A program made the translations under genes and the position numbers. Of a stretch of DNA of 64,000 nucleotides, positions 34,032-49,294 are shown piece by piece (positions within the stretch are counted from its first letter, which is position 1; every line of letters begins with the position of its first letter). The notes beneath the pieces were generated by a model. That model worked only from the letters and a program-made list of their open reading frames with translations, made no database searches and was not told the DNA's origin. The DNA comes from Brasenia schreberi (taxonomy: Eukaryota > Streptophyta > Magnoliopsida > Nymphaeales > Cabombaceae). Location: assembly GCA_036023115.1 (NCBI GenBank), contig JAYKKT010000064.1, forward strand, positions 3,849,001 to 3,913,000. Direction: 5' to 3'.

Positions 34032-35673
34032 ATGGCGTCGGAATTGATCTTTCGAGGCCACAACGATGACCCCTCGCCCGTCAACTACGCCCATTTCCCT
34101 AAGCCATCGCAGAAACGGTGGGCGCCGATCCGCTACTTCTTTCAGGAGCAGCGTCCCCTTTTCTTCCTCCTCGGCATTGCCATCGCTTTTTTCTTCTTCC
34201 TCTTCGCTGGCTGGACCCAGAATTCCATCGGTTCCCAAACTCACCATTACACCGTTCCGGTGCCGGTGGTGACGGAGTATCACCGTTCGGTGTTTGAGCC
34301 GACGGTATTCCGGCGACAACTCTCCGAGGCGTCTGTTGGGGCAAAAATTCCTTTGGCATTGAAGACAAAAAGAAAGAGGATCGTCGTGACGGGAGGCGCG
34401 GGGTTCGTGGGGAGTCATTTGGTCGACAGATTGATAGATAGAGGCGATAGCGTCATCGTCGTGGACAATTTCTTCACGGGGAGGAAGGAGAATGTAATGC
34501 ATCATATGGGGAATCCGAGATTCGAGCTCATCCGCCACGATGTCGTCGAGCCGATCCTGCTTGAGGTCGATGAGATCTACCACTTAGCGTGCCCCGCGTC
34601 GCCCGTCCATTACAAATTCAATCCTGTCAAGACGATTATATCCTTTTCTCGTGTTCCCGAATTCATTTGTTTTGAACCTTCCACACCTTTTGCATGTTTA
34701 ATTGATTTTCATTTCTGGCAATGCATCGAAGTTGTTGGTGTTGATTTTGGTTGGAGATGTAAATGGATTTGTTTCAGGTTCTGCATGCTTGCTGATTGCA
34801 TGATTTAATCGTTCAATTCCTGAATGCATCAAAAGGTGGCGTTAATTCCGATTTACTTTCTTTTCTGCATGTTAGTGAATCGAATGTTTTGACGAGTTGT
34901 GTCTTGATTTCTTCCTTTGATTGCATTGTTTTGGTGACCTCTGTTCTGTTGGGTCGTCTATATGATTTGGGGTTCTTCCATCCTTCTGGCTTTCTTACTT
35001 CGTTTTCAGGTGATTTCTCATCGGGGAACAATTTCTTGACGAGAGGTCGACTTGTGGTGAATCGTGATTTCCTTCTTGTTGGTCCTTTGGTTTGTATTCC
35101 ATGGTTTCTTTTCTTTTCTGTTGGTCGTTTATCTTTGCTACTTCATCGGTCCCAGAGTTCCAGACCCATGAATTCCGCGAGTTCCGTAGAGTTCGACGAT
35201 TCAAAAAAGTCCACCCTAAAGTTCCTCCCCTTTTCTTTTAGACAAATTAAAATTCGCACCTCTGTTTCTGTTGTAAGCGGTTTGAACGGCAGTATTAGAG
35301 TACACGATTCCTTCAAACTCTTTTGCAATTTTGGACCACCTAATTCCCAGAGGATTAGGGACCCCATTGCTACGCTTGAGATTCGGAGCTTCTCTCCTAC
35401 GCCATCTTCGGCGTGAGTTCAGGATCTCCTCTCTCTCTCTTGGATGAATTAATGAAGCGGGGTTGCATCATTTTCAATTTCACTTTCATATGAAAAGGTG
35501 TTTGGTCGCCTTGACCGATTGGGCACAAGACGAACGTGGTCGGCACGCTTAACATGCTGGGTCTTGCCAAGAGGGTGGGAGCCAAGTTCCTTCTCACCAG
35601 CACCAGCGAGGTCTATGGTGACCCGCTCCAGCACCCACAGCAGGAATCCTACTGGGGCAACGTCAACCCCATT

Positions 35674-35705
<32 letters not shown>

Positions 35706-36035
35706 AATATATACTTCCATTCTCATTCTCTCTCTATTTTATATGGAGTTTGTGGCTCTCTCATGGTGTTTTTGTGGGAGTTTTTCAGGCGTGCGGAGTT
35801 GCTACGACGAGGGGAAGCGTACTGCGGAAACGCTGACCATGGACTACCACAGGGGCGCCAACGTCGAGGTTCCCTCCTTTGGCTTTTCGACTTTTCTTCT
35901 CTCTCTCTATGTGCGTGGCCCACGCACACGGCAGTGTTCTGCGTGAGAAAATTTAAGTAGTGAGAGACGTGTCCCATGTTCAGGGGTCCAATAAAACAAG
36001 GCGCTTTTGTCCTATATAAATAAATAAATAAATAA

Positions 36036-36118
<83 letters not shown>

Positions 36119-38572
36119 GACGAAACTTGAATTTGACCGGTTTGTTGGTTATATTATTGCACACTGTGGAGGTGCACATTGGGGCCCTTCTGTTCTTACT
36201 GTGAGATCTGCAATTCACTGCAGGGAATTCAATTAAATATTTCCAAGCTTTGACCGAAGGTTAAAGCGGTCTCAACAATTACATTTCAATGGAGATTCAT
36301 CTGTTTTATAATTTTTGTTCTGTTGATGGCGACTTTCTTGTTTACATATATATGTATATGTATATAAAAGAAGGATATGTATAGTTTTGCGTCTTTCTTC
36401 TTTTAATGTTTGATGGAGCGTAGTGGTTTTGTTAAGGAAAAATTACAGAAATGGGGTGGTTGCAGGTGAGAATAGCACGGATCTTCAATACGTATGGTCC
36501 AAGGATGTGCATCGACGACGGCCGCGTCGTTAGCAACTTCGTCGCCCAGGTTCGTGTTCGTTTATCCTCGTTTAAAACAGTGTACGTACGCACACGCGCA
36601 CTGTTTAACCATGTTCTGGCATTATGCTTATTGGGAACGGTGTTTTGGTCACTTCTGAAGTTCCCGATTCCTTGGACAGGCCCTCAGGAAGGAGCCCATG
36701 ACCGTCTACGGTGATGGCAAGCAGACAAGGAGCTTTCAATACGTCTCCGATTTGGTAAACACCTAATAAGATATTTGTTTTCGTAATGGTAGTGCAATTG
36801 TTTAGTCAAATAATTACAATCACAAGATTCTCTATTCCATGAATAAGAAAATTTGAGAGAGGGTATGTTGGTGTTAGGTGGAAGGGCTCATGCGGTTGAT
36901 GGAAGGCGAGCATGTGGGCCCTTTCAATCTCGGGAATCCTGGAGAATTCACCATGCTTGAACTGGCTAAGGTATTCCAAATTCAACAAATTTTTTATTGT
37001 TTATCTTCTGATTGATGGTCTACCAACCATGTATACCCGTTGCTGATATTAGTTCAACCTTGAGAATAATTGACATTGTGTGTGTCTGTTTTTCGGAGGG
37101 AGGTCATTCAAAACTCGTTGCATGGTTGATGCCTTACATTGCGTTAGTTGGTGTTTCAAATAGTTCGTTCAAATCTCCTGATTCTAAGTGCTTGATGATT
37201 TTGATGCAATCAATAGTCCATTTCCTGCAGAATTTGAGGACAGGAAAGGAATGTGGGTTAAGCTTGAATGGTTTATATCTTCAGCAGTTAATAAAAATCA
37301 ATAGTGGTAACTTAAACTGGTTAAGGGACATAACCGTAGTTACCGACAGATACCATAGCAGCATGTGAGCCTCTTATCTTGGTAGGGCCAATGTGGCCCT
37401 CAGTGTGAAACATTTCATGATACCTCACAATGTACCGACATAGTCCCAAAAATGTTGTTACATTGTGAAGGGTCACCCATCACAAAAGTATCACAATATT
37501 GACACAAAAATGAATGTTTTATTAAACATATTGTACTCTAAAATTATTCTAGACATTAATTTTAAAATTCTCAATAGGAAATACTTTGTCAAGGTTTACC
37601 TGCAAGTAAAACATTCATTCACCACTGAATTTTTCCCTTGTCAAGATGTTGATGGTACAGAGACTTTCACATTGGTAATCACAACGGGCTGCTATTAGAA
37701 GCAAGTCCAACTGTCCAAACCCATTCCACATGCAAAGCATTGAACATCACAAGCGCCAACACATGGTACCCGCACCATGTTTGCCATCGTGCTATCATCT
37801 TCACACTCTGATTATATCCATTTGATGTTAGCATTCATGGTGTTGTTACTTTGAGTATATCCAATTTCTGCTAACTCAAGTTTAACATTGTCTGTTCGGA
37901 ATCTTTAATTAACAAGGAATGATCTGAACACGATGCTTTGTGCTTTGTTTCATGAGAAATTTACCATGTTTTGGCGATAGACTGTGTCAAGCATCTCTCT
38001 CTCTCTTACAAGGAATTATGTGAACATCATGCTCAAGTATAAATTGGAAAATTCGTGATTATCTTGTGATGAGGACTTCTAGTTGTTAGTTGTGTTCTAA
38101 GATCCATTTTCACTTGTGGCTAACTTATTCATGAACCAAAACAGGACCTCAGTATTCTATGATTTTGCAATCTTATCAATGCAAAATTCAAGTTTCAGTT
38201 CAATGTCTGCAGTAGATCATCATGATTGACTTCAAGTCTATTTATAGGTGTTTTCGTTGCATTAAGCGTTTTCTTGGTGCATCTTGTCATGCAAATTATA
38301 GATATGAGGATTTTCTCTCCGTTCCTGAACTTGTCCAAATATGAAATTGGTGTTAGGTTGTGCAAGATACGATAGATCCCAATGCCAAGATTGTGTTTAG
38401 GCCCAACACAGCAGATGACCCCCACAAGAGGAAGCCCAACATATCGAAGGCGAAAGGGCTTCTTGGCTGGGAACCTAAAGTTTCTCTCAGGGATGGCCTG
38501 CCTCTGATGGTCTCTGATTTCAGAAAGCGCATATTCGGTGATCATTCTCAAGCGCAAGCTACGTCAGCATAA
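34032..38572 (+). CDS. UXS: UDP-glucuronate decarboxylase, membrane-anchored
   Basis: UXS converts UDP-glucuronate to UDP-xylose with bound NAD, supplying xylan, xyloglucan and glycoprotein synthesis; this type II membrane form acts in the Golgi lumen. Exons: 34032-34637, 35527-35674, 35789-35868, 36466-36549, 36680-36754, 36878-36970 and 38357-38572 (1302 bases, 433 residues, normal for the anchored class). Residues about 43-61 form the signal anchor ([16 protein letters not shown]). The Rossmann motif GGAGFVG is at 121-127, the Ser/Thr motif TSTSEVYGD at about 226-234, and the catalytic Tyr257 and Lys261 lie in [16 protein letters not shown] and [13 protein letters not shown] complete the fold. 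The reading frame is intact through all junctions. Intron 1 has AT-AC ends and is described separately; the others are GT-AG. Intron 2 starts inside a CT microsatellite. The paralogue number is not assigned. Confidence 0.94.
34638..35526 (+). other. U12-type AT-AC intron of the UXS gene
   Basis: The exon 1 frame ends with K-T-I at 34637 and resumes with K-T-N at 35527. No GT or AG lies at these points. The intron begins ATATCCTTTT, the U12 5' consensus, and ends CAC, with CCTTGAC 14-20 bases upstream of the end matching the U12 branch site. All three signals fit an AT-AC minor-spliceosome intron of 889 bases in phase 0. Confidence 0.88.
36034..36117. repeat. (TA)n(GA)n microsatellite in UXS intron 3
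   Basis: TA repeats to about 36078 pass directly into GA repeats to 36117, inside the intron 35869-36465. A TAAA run precedes it at 36018. Confidence 0.9.
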
Positions 38573-38708
38573 ATGAGTGCGATCTCTTCTTCTTCCTCCC
38601 TTTTGCAATAGTTGTTTAACTAAGTTTCTGAAAGGAGCCGTAAACCCGCTCCTTGGGAATTCTTTATTGGTTGTTGTTCTTTTCCCTTTCCCCTTTTTTG
38701 GTCTTATA

Positions 38709-38809
38709 TTCTCACTTTTTTGAGCTCTATGGCCACAAATAATCCATGTAGCGGATCTTACCTAATCTGGGATAAGGCTTGGTTGTGGTTGTGGCTATGT
38801 TCTCACTTT
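38709..38809 (+). mobile_element. 5'-truncated RTE LINE tail, 10-bp TSD
   Basis: About 80 bases of the LINE 3' end (CACAAATAATCCATGTAGCG, GGGATAAGGCTTGGTTGTGG) lie between TTCTCACTTT at 38709-38718 and 38800-38809. The insertion falls in the 3' flank of the UXS gene, within 140 bases of its stop codon, so it may be part of the 3' UTR. Confidence 0.75.
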
Positions 38810-39493
38810 GCCATCTATATGTTATACCATTTCTTACAAGAACTCGGGAGTTACAGTGTGTGTGTGTGTGGTGTTTTGAGAGAGAGAGAGAACTGTGTTT
38901 TTCTTGCACAACTGTTGGGTGATCTGACAGAGGCGGCTAGTTCTGCCTATGGGAGTAGCTGTGTTGTTCTTTGCGTGCATAGGCAGTGAAGAATGGTCCA
39001 CGCCTGCCATGCAAAGGTAAGAAGATATGTTATTTCGTAGACAGACTTCTTTATAGGCAATTAAGCACTCTTGCATGTGCAATCTTAAGGCTTTTTGACT
39101 TGATCAAGCAATGTGTGACCTCGCAATACTGAGGAATAAAGGGGTTGCTGGATTGTGGGGTATGCTTACTTAAGGCACTAGGGCTGAGCTCAGTGTCCTT
39201 TTCCGAAGCTATTGTCTTCTAATGACACTATCGACTGGGTCGGGCAGCCTTTGTCAACAGTTTTGGAATTGAAGTGCTAGGACTATTGGTTAAGAGTCTT
39301 TCATGGTGAAGCACGAGAATATGAATAAGGCAATCTTTTTAAGTGAATGGTTTGCTTTAAAACTGCAAGTATCCGGAAGAGGAGTTTACTTTGCTTACTT
39401 TTCTTTTTCAATTGTCAAGCTAGGGTTAGGCAGATTCCCACCAGACAATACATGCTCCAGCATATCGAACCAAGCTTCATCTTGTAAACTGTT

Positions 39494-39567
<74 letters not shown>

Positions 39568-39579
39568 AGAGAGAGAGAG
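39494..39579. repeat. (TATC)n(TA)n(GA)n microsatellite
   Basis: About eight TATC units are followed by TA units and then GA units, again in the order TA then GA on the plus strand. Confidence 0.9.
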
Positions 39580-40394
39580 ATGGGTTGCTTGGAGCTCAGG
39601 GCCTGAGGGATGAGTTTGAAGAAATCGACAATGTGTTTTTTGGAATTGAGGTAGCTGACATTACTTGTTCTGCTATATTGTTTCTTCACCCATAACCAGA
39701 ACTAATGGATGCATGCTTTTCTCAATCAGTAGACTCTCACTATATTGTTCTCTACGAAGTCGCCCGTCATCGATGATTTGATTGCCCTTTATGTTTCCAT
39801 GGCTGCATGTTAGGACTTGTATCTTTCAATCTATAAACTTTGCCAAGAGCATGGCCTTGAGTTTTTGACACCACAGCTTGGAAAGTTCAGTAATGGTGCA
39901 ATAAAGCATACACTTTTCTTCTTAAACAATAGTATCTCACAACGCTTTCTGAAGGTTGGTAGATCATAACTATAGACGTGATATCCTCGATAGTTTATCA
40001 CCCTAAAGAGACCGATAATGTCCTAAAATTCAAAGTTCATCATAGCAGATAATGTGGCACATAAGATTGAGCAGGAAGAATGCAGTCTTAAGATTGAGCA
40101 GGAGGAATTCATTGGCATGGGAGCAGAACCCTTGTTTACTTGTAGTCTGGAAAATGAGATACGAGTTGTGTCTATTCACATTCACTGAAACATCAACTAG
40201 AATAGAAGCTCTTCCTGTTAGTCTCCACCATGGTGTATTCCTGTCAGATGATACACACTAGCTAGCGACCCACCCGGTGCTGCATCTTTGTACACAGAAC
40301 CCATAGACAATTTGTAACTGTATACGTATCAAATGATCGTAGTAGAGTAACAATCTTCTGTGCTCGCGTTGTCTGATTTCTCTGGATGTGAATG

Positions 40395-40522
40395 AGCCAT
40401 AATAGACAAAAACTATCTGTAACTGAGTGACCCTTTCCCTGCAGTCGACCCTCGGGTAAGCCATAATAGACAAAAACTATCTGTAACTGAGTGACCCTTT
40501 CCCTGCAGTCGACCCTCGGGTA
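40395..40522 (+). repeat. 64-bp perfect tandem duplication
   Basis: Copies 40395-40458 and 40459-40522 read identically, from AGCCATAATAGAC to CCTCGGGTA. Confidence 0.92.
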
Positions 40523-41919
40523 TGTACTCGGCTCCACGGTTCCTTCTTGTTCACCATCATTTTGCCAAGGAAGCCATATAGCTCGATAGGAATCATGGAA
40601 GCTAAAATTATTTGCCACTTAATCTATTGTAATAAATGTTCATAATTATCTCTCATCTTTGATGGCCAACATTGAAACTTATAAACAAGAACAGATAATG
40701 GTAGTAACATCTGAGATAGTATGCTGCATCGTCCATCAATTATTGAAGTACCCCGGATTCTCGCCGTCCATCCCCCACTTTAATCTTCCAGAGGAGTATA
40801 TCTCAGAGACTAATATGTGCCTTAACAGTATTGCACATCCAATTGGATCTCATCGACCATTTCACGGTGAGGTGTGTTAGAACTTAGAGAGAGAAATGGA
40901 ACTCGTTCTTGTTTATAGTGACTCTAGAGCATGAAATGGAAACATAGTCTATCTCGATAAAAAGATATGAGAAACTAGATTGTGAAAATGTTAAAAGAGA
41001 AAGATCACAAAAATATTGAAAAGAAACAATAAAAAATAGAAAAGAAACAATAAAAAATAGTCTATCTCAGGTTAAGTCAACTACTAGGATCACACATATG
41101 ATCATGTACTATGGAAACAAAGGATTGAATAACTAAAGCAACTGTCCCAAGAACCCTAAAATTGAACTCATTATAGTATAGGCCTCGCCGCAAAGCTTTT
41201 AGACTTGCAATTGAAACTTTTAGATCGCCTTAGGCCTTGACTTGTGTTGAGCTGTTCCTGTTTTTATAGTAAGAGCCATCATCATGAGCAACATTGATAT
41301 TTGGCAGGAGAGCCCAAACTTCTGAAGAACAGATGTATGATACTCCCAAAGAGCAAATAAAGGAGGACTAAGCTTGTAGTGAGCATATTTTAATGTCAAT
41401 AATTTGATGCAAATTTGAGATATATAATGCATCCCATCGCATAGGGCATGGTATTTTTGATGAGAAATAAGAAACCTCAAGATCATAGCTCATGGTATCA
41501 TACAACACCATATCATACAATACAAATGTGATAAAAAAGGAGTTTGTTATATGATATTGAGTCGAGTCGCAAACTCTCACAATGATCCACATATCGAACT
41601 TTATCATATAATGCAAACCAATACTTGTTTTGTGTTAAATGATCGAGCATGACTTTCGTGTTTCGGGTACACTTTTAGTTGTCTACGAACAATTGACATC
41701 AGGTTGGCAGGTGAAAACCCAACTCAAATCCATACCTTGTCGAGCTCTAAATTTAGGTTTGCCTCTAGACGAACCAGGGATCCATCGGAACCGGGTGGAA
41801 TTTGACTCGGAAACTGCACCCAGTCGAGAATGGATCTGGTCGGACCCATCTCGAACTGGACCCATATGCACCCCCACCGGCCGAGTCGGGTCGTGTCCAA
41901 AGGAAAATGGCATCTTGGT

Positions 41920-41975
41920 TATATAAGAATTCTGAGAGGATATTTACAAAGTCATTACAAAGCTTAAAACCCTAA
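41920..41975 (+). promoter_or_regulatory. TATA box and telo-box of the eL22 gene
   Basis: TATATAAG at 41920-41927 is followed 40 bases later by the telo-box AAACCCTAA at 41967-41975 and a C/T-rich start region. A TATA box with a telo-box close to the start is the standard architecture of plant ribosomal-protein promoters (established), and coordinates ribosome-gene expression with growth. Confidence 0.75.
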
Positions 41976-43180
41976 CCCTCCCCTCCTTTCGTATACGTCT
42001 TCCTCCCCGCTTCTTCTCCCCACCTTCCGCGTGCCATTATCGTCTGTAAGTAAAGAATCTCTCCATTTCTCTAGCTTGTCTTATGCATTCTTGATTTACG
42101 GTTCCCTGGTTGTGCATGGTGTCGTTCTGGGCTGGGAATTCGATTTGGGGGCCGTGGGTTGTTTGACGTCCTTTCGATTTTTGAGCTGCTGATTTATAGA
42201 GTAGTCTTTGTTGTGGAGAAATGAGGGCTAAATTCTAATTGCAACGAGGGTCTATTTGTTGAATATCTTGAAGTAGTTTTGGTTTATCGTGGGTTCTCTT
42301 CGGTTTCATCTGTCTTTAGTAGATGTATACAGTTTGAGAGTGATCTTTTGGGGATATTTGTTTTTTCATCTACGAATCTTGCCAGTTCTTTTTCTTATCT
42401 TGCTTTTGGGTTTTCGACATCTCTTTATGTTGTTTCCCGCCGATATTTTAGTTCTTCTGTTTCTTGGAGTTCTAATGGTTGCAATCGTTGAGTGACGCAC
42501 TCGTTAGTGTTTGTGTTCGGAGGATGCTCTTTTTGTTCACATTATCCGACTGTAGAGACCACCGTTGATGGTAGTGTTACTCGTCACTTCTATAGTGTGT
42601 CTTGTTTTTGTCATAAATAATGCGTTGGACCTGCTGCTTGAGTTGGAAACTTTGTTCGGATCACAAACGTGCTTTCCATTTCTTCATTTCTGGCAAAAGA
42701 CTACGTATTTTCAACTGACATGAGCATACATACAATTCATTTCAGTCTTTTGGATATTCAGTTGGCGTAGAAGTCTTCGAGTTTCTCTTTTGGTGGCTCT
42801 CCCCACAAACTATGCAGGAATCTGACACTGATTTGTGTTTGGCCGCCTTTACCTTTACTCGCATTTGACAAACTGGATTTCATTGGTCATTTATGTCCTG
42901 TCGGTGTTTTTATGAATTTCCCTGTTAATTTTCTTCCATGCTCGCCACCGTGAAAACTCATACTATCTGCCAGTATTTTAAATAATGAGACCAGCCAAGT
43001 GGTAGAAGTTGAAACGCAATTGAAAACTAGTCTGGAATACATGCTTGACCTAGATCAAAAGCATCTGGGATTCTGGAATGGTTTCCAAGTTGAGAACAAC
43101 AGTAATGATGTAACGTGTCTTATCTGAATTTTGTTGATATTGAAAGTTCTCTGGCATGTGCAGTAGCATCAGAAGTTAAG

Positions 43181-45819
<2,639 letters not shown>

Positions 45820-46790
45820 GCATAGGCCCTTATATTAGTTTTTGTCCGCCCTTCCCTGTAACTCTTTCTACTTTCATGTGGTACTTTAGAAGCTTCCTAT
45901 CATCGCTGGATCTTTTTTGCGAACACCTACCTTATCTAGAGGACTTTTTGTATTCGAGTACATCTCTAGCCTCGTACGGCTTGTTTTGATGGTTGGTAGC
46001 AATTCAAGTTCATCAATTACAACTCTTTTGCCTTCTTTCTTGTTTGTGAGATGAAATTTTGCTTTTAGTTAGCGTAGTGGTTTATTGGTAGGTATACGAT
46101 TGAAAGAAGCCCTTTTCTTGTAGCATCTAAATTTGTTATAAATGGCATCTAGATTTTAAGAAGCCCCGTCACTTGGTCATTTCCCGCTACTGTGTTATCT
46201 TTGCTTCTTCTTGCACATTACATCCCGATAAGTTCAAGCGCTGAATCTTCGGCTTACCAGAAATCATCTGGTTGATTAACGATGGGCTTTTGCTCTTGAT
46301 TACATCTTTCAAAAATATGACCTTTCTAATTAATCTTGTTACTAACCCTTCCCTTATTCATCTTACCTAACTCTCAAGGAAGGTGTGGTTGTCCTTTCAT
46401 CACACCCTTCACCATGAAGCCTCATGGTATACCTGTTTGCAAGCAGGTTTCAACTTGGGACAGTCCTCAAGGTCATGGGGTCTCTTTGAGGGATGTTTGA
46501 ACTGCACTGTTTTACACGAGGCTATGGCCATTTAATCTTTTCACGACATTTTATATATGATGTTTTAGAAAACATAAAGGCTAACTCCTTGTTTTCATTA
46601 AAACGGCTTCAGCTTTCGATCTAGACAGGACGACTGTGGTTCCACATGCATCTAATGCATGTATTTCGAGTTGCAACTCTGTATGGATACATCTGAACGA
46701 GTGTGATTTGCGGCAAGATGGATAGTTACCTATCATATTTTTACGACCCATCTGTTGCCCTGTGCTGTATGGCTAGTCTACATGTGAATG
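45820..46790. other. 3' flank of eL22, intergenic
   Basis: Includes the presumed eL22 3' UTR. No further gene is recognised. Confidence 0.45.
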
Positions 46791-46794
46791 TTGT

Positions 46795-46825
<31 letters not shown>
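46791..46825. repeat. (GT)n followed by a 17-G run
   Basis: GT units run to 46808, then 17 consecutive G (46809-46825). A second GT and GA repeat lies at 46852-46876. Confidence 0.9.
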
Positions 46826-47199
46826 TGTATGGGTGCCCTCTCACATGGATTCGTGTGTGTGTGTGCGAGAGAGAGAGTTGCGGCAACTCGAGCTGAAAGT
46901 CCGGTCGGTTGGCGTATGGGTACCCTCTGACACAGCAGACTCATACCCGAATAGCTGTTACGTGAGTTTTTCTCTCCCCAAAGAATGCGAGAGGAGAAAA
47001 AAAGGCCACTAATGCCATCAACGGTTTGAAATACTCGATCACGATACAAATGCCGAACAGTACTCATTGCTATAACACCAACAGTGGCATTCGATAGATT
47101 AGAACACTTTAGATTGAAACTATAATGACAATGATGCGGTAAATGATAAAACTTGATGGTTGGTTGGAGAAATATCCTCAAAATTGTATACCGAAGGTT
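46826..47199. other. Intergenic downstream of PMEI gene
   Basis: No gene is supported. It would contain the 3' UTR of the minus-strand PMEI gene. Confidence 0.4.
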
Positions 47200-47811
47200 T
47201 CAATTATAACGAGAGAGAGAGAGAGAGAATAAGGCAGGTGCCAGTGTGTTAATAAGAAACAGAGCAATACTTGTAATGCGTGAAAGGTTCTCCATTGTGG
47301 TGATGAACCCTTTCAGCACCGACGTCTCGTTACAACGACCACTGAACCCATCCAAGCATGTATCCTCCATACTGAGCGCAGCACTCACCCAAGTCTGCAT
47401 GTTACTCACCTGGAACTCATATGTGCTATTCTCCAGCTTCCGAATCTCGATCGACGACTTGTAAAGATTGTCCAATGCATCTCCGAAACAATCAACACAA
47501 TCCTCCAGTGCCATCCTCGCACTTCCTTTGAGCCCAAGCTGCCTTAGGCTCAGCACGTACTGAGACACATTCTTGGTCTGTGCAAGAGTGACCGAGATCG
47601 CGGCACGCGCTAGCCCACTCAGGCTGCTCTTTGCTCTGCCCAGCAGTGAAGATAACGTACTGAAACACAGACCAGGGCAGAGTGTAACATTACAAGCATT
47701 TCTAAGATGGTCATTTCCATCTTTCCACTCCAAGAACCCCAAGGAAGAAAGCAGAGAAAGAAGGATCACCAAACTGGCTCTTAGAAATGTCGTTATGAAC
47801 AAATCTGTCAA
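47200..47811 (-). CDS. PMEI-domain (invertase/pectin methylesterase inhibitor) protein, no ATG
   Basis: PMEI proteins are secreted four-helix inhibitors of cell-wall pectin methylesterase or invertase. The frame encodes about 203 residues: a signal-peptide-like start (TTFLRASLVILLSLLSSLGF), then the first hairpin with its cysteine pair (N-A-C-N-V-T-L-C-P-G-L-C), the second pair in ALEDCVDCFGDALDNL, and TWVSAALSMEDTCLDGF, all in the family order. The tail, ending FSLSLSRYN, runs into a GA microsatellite. The frame opens at TTG (47811-47809). Between the in-frame TGA at 47839-47841 and the domain there is no ATG, and the first Met is inside the domain. The sequence CCATTGACA at that point looks like an ATG split by one extra T, so the start may be lost, or the allele or assembly may carry an indel. 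A hidden upstream exon is the alternative. Confidence 0.75.
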   Translation of the reverse strand: MTDLFITTFLRASLVILLSLLSSLGFLEWKDGNDHLRNACNVTLCPGLCFSTLSSLLGRAKSSLSGLARAAISVTLAQTKNVSQYVLSLRQLGLKGSARMALEDCVDCFGDALDNLYKSSIEIRKLENSTYEFQVSNMQTWVSAALSMEDTCLDGFSGRCNETSVLKGFITTMENLSRITSIALFLINTLAPALFSLSLSRYN

Positions 47812-47841
47812 TGGGTCTAGTGCCGGATCTTCGTGAGATCA

Positions 47842-49294
47842 CGTCAAGAAACAAGGTTTGAGACAAAACTGCTCCGGCAGAAGTCAGTTCCAGTTCCTTC
47901 TGGAGCCATCATCTAAGAAGCAAAGGAGAACTTGTTGTAGTGAAGAATATAAGGGAAGAGATTTATATGCAATGTTGCATGGATACGGGCACGAGGTACG
48001 CAATTTTTTTTAAAACTAAGGTCCGGTACGCAACTATTAAAAAACATAATAAAAAAATTTACATAAATATATATACACACAATTATATAGAGCATTCTAT
48101 ATTTTAAAGAGCATTCGAGTGTTTGAGAATAATTCTATTCTAACTATAAGAATGTCATTTATATTCTTCTTAAAAGTAAGAACAATTAAACAACAAAAAC
48201 ATACCAAAAGTCGTCGATTTTCTGCATTTTGTTCTCTTTGCAGTGCAGTCTTTCTGCATTACATGCCCATTTCAAAGGATCTTACACATACCTGCATAAA
48301 CTCGTATTACATAGTTCACCAAACAAAATGTTTGTGGTAGAAATAGGATTGACTAGACAACCAGTCTATTAGTCTGTGAGAAGAATATAAACCAGCCTCT
48401 GCAATAAGTAAGAAGATACTTAATATTGAAAATATACCTCAACGAAATTAAAGAGAAAGTGTGAAAAAAACGAAAAAAGAAGACCCACCGTCGAATCATC
48501 TGATCTCACAAGAAATCTAGGTCCAAGTCGTCTGCCTAAACAACCTGAGACGAAACAAAGAAATGAATATCATGCCTTTGTTGAAAATAGAATGACCCAA
48601 TGTGGTTCTCGTCGGTTAACATGTGCAAAGAAAGATCCAAGATCTAACTTCAAGAAGTGGGATAAAGAAATCAATCACAATGTTTCAGCTTCTTCTAATG
48701 AGTTTCCAAAACAAAGATGGATAAATGCTTAATTTCAACAACAAATCATCAAACAAACAGTAGAGGTCAAGGTAGGGATCACAGACGTATATCATACTTG
48801 ATAGAAAAGAACGTAGATAACAAATTTCTACCACATCCCTGCCTAGTCAATCCCTAAATCCATTCAGCAACCCATTTCTGATCTCTCCCTCGCCGGAAAT
48901 CAAAGAAGCCCACCGACCGCAGTCCTGAAGATGAGCTGAGAACAAGAGAGAAGCACGCAGGATTTGGGGATTAAGGGTATTACGTTGTTCCTTTTATACT
49001 TTTAATTTTGAATTGGGTTGACGTACCTGGTACCAGTACGTGACGTACCTAAAATTGTCTTTTGATGGGATGCTCGGGCCCTCGGTCGAGAGCATATATT
49101 GGTCATCAGCTTGCGCAGGCCGTGGTACCATGGTGGTAGAACTCCTGACTGAGGATGTAGCAGCCAGAAGCACTTCCCATTATCATAATACAGGGGAAGG
49201 AGAAGTGGATTTGGTTTTCAGATAACAATCACCCTTTTCGTGCTTGACGAGAACTTAATTGGTTTCCCAACGAAAAAAGAACTCGTCTCTTTAC
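47842..49294. other. Intergenic, no gene recognised
   Basis: AT-rich. It includes the upstream region of the PMEI gene. A stretch near 48880-48960 looks like a leader (purine-rich, few stops) but leads to no recognisable coding exon on either strand. Confidence 0.4.

Larger units (their letters stand above)
38810..41919. other. 3.1-kb intergenic, no gene
   Basis: No coding region is supported. Contents: a (TATC)n(TA)n(GA)n microsatellite at 39494-39579, a 64-bp tandem duplication at 40395-40522, and at 41690-41900 a GC-richer stretch with CGAGTCGGGTCGTGTCC that resembles the ends of plant non-autonomous DNA transposons. The last part abuts the eL22 promoter. Confidence 0.45.

Noticed and set aside
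34796..35416. 206-codon plus-strand ORF in the first UXS intron
   Set aside because: It lies entirely within the U12-type intron, has no recognisable domain and no splice or promoter support.
46809..46825. 17-G run as a functional G-quadruplex promoter element
   Set aside because: It is a continuation of the GT microsatellite, with no gene start nearby to support a regulatory role.
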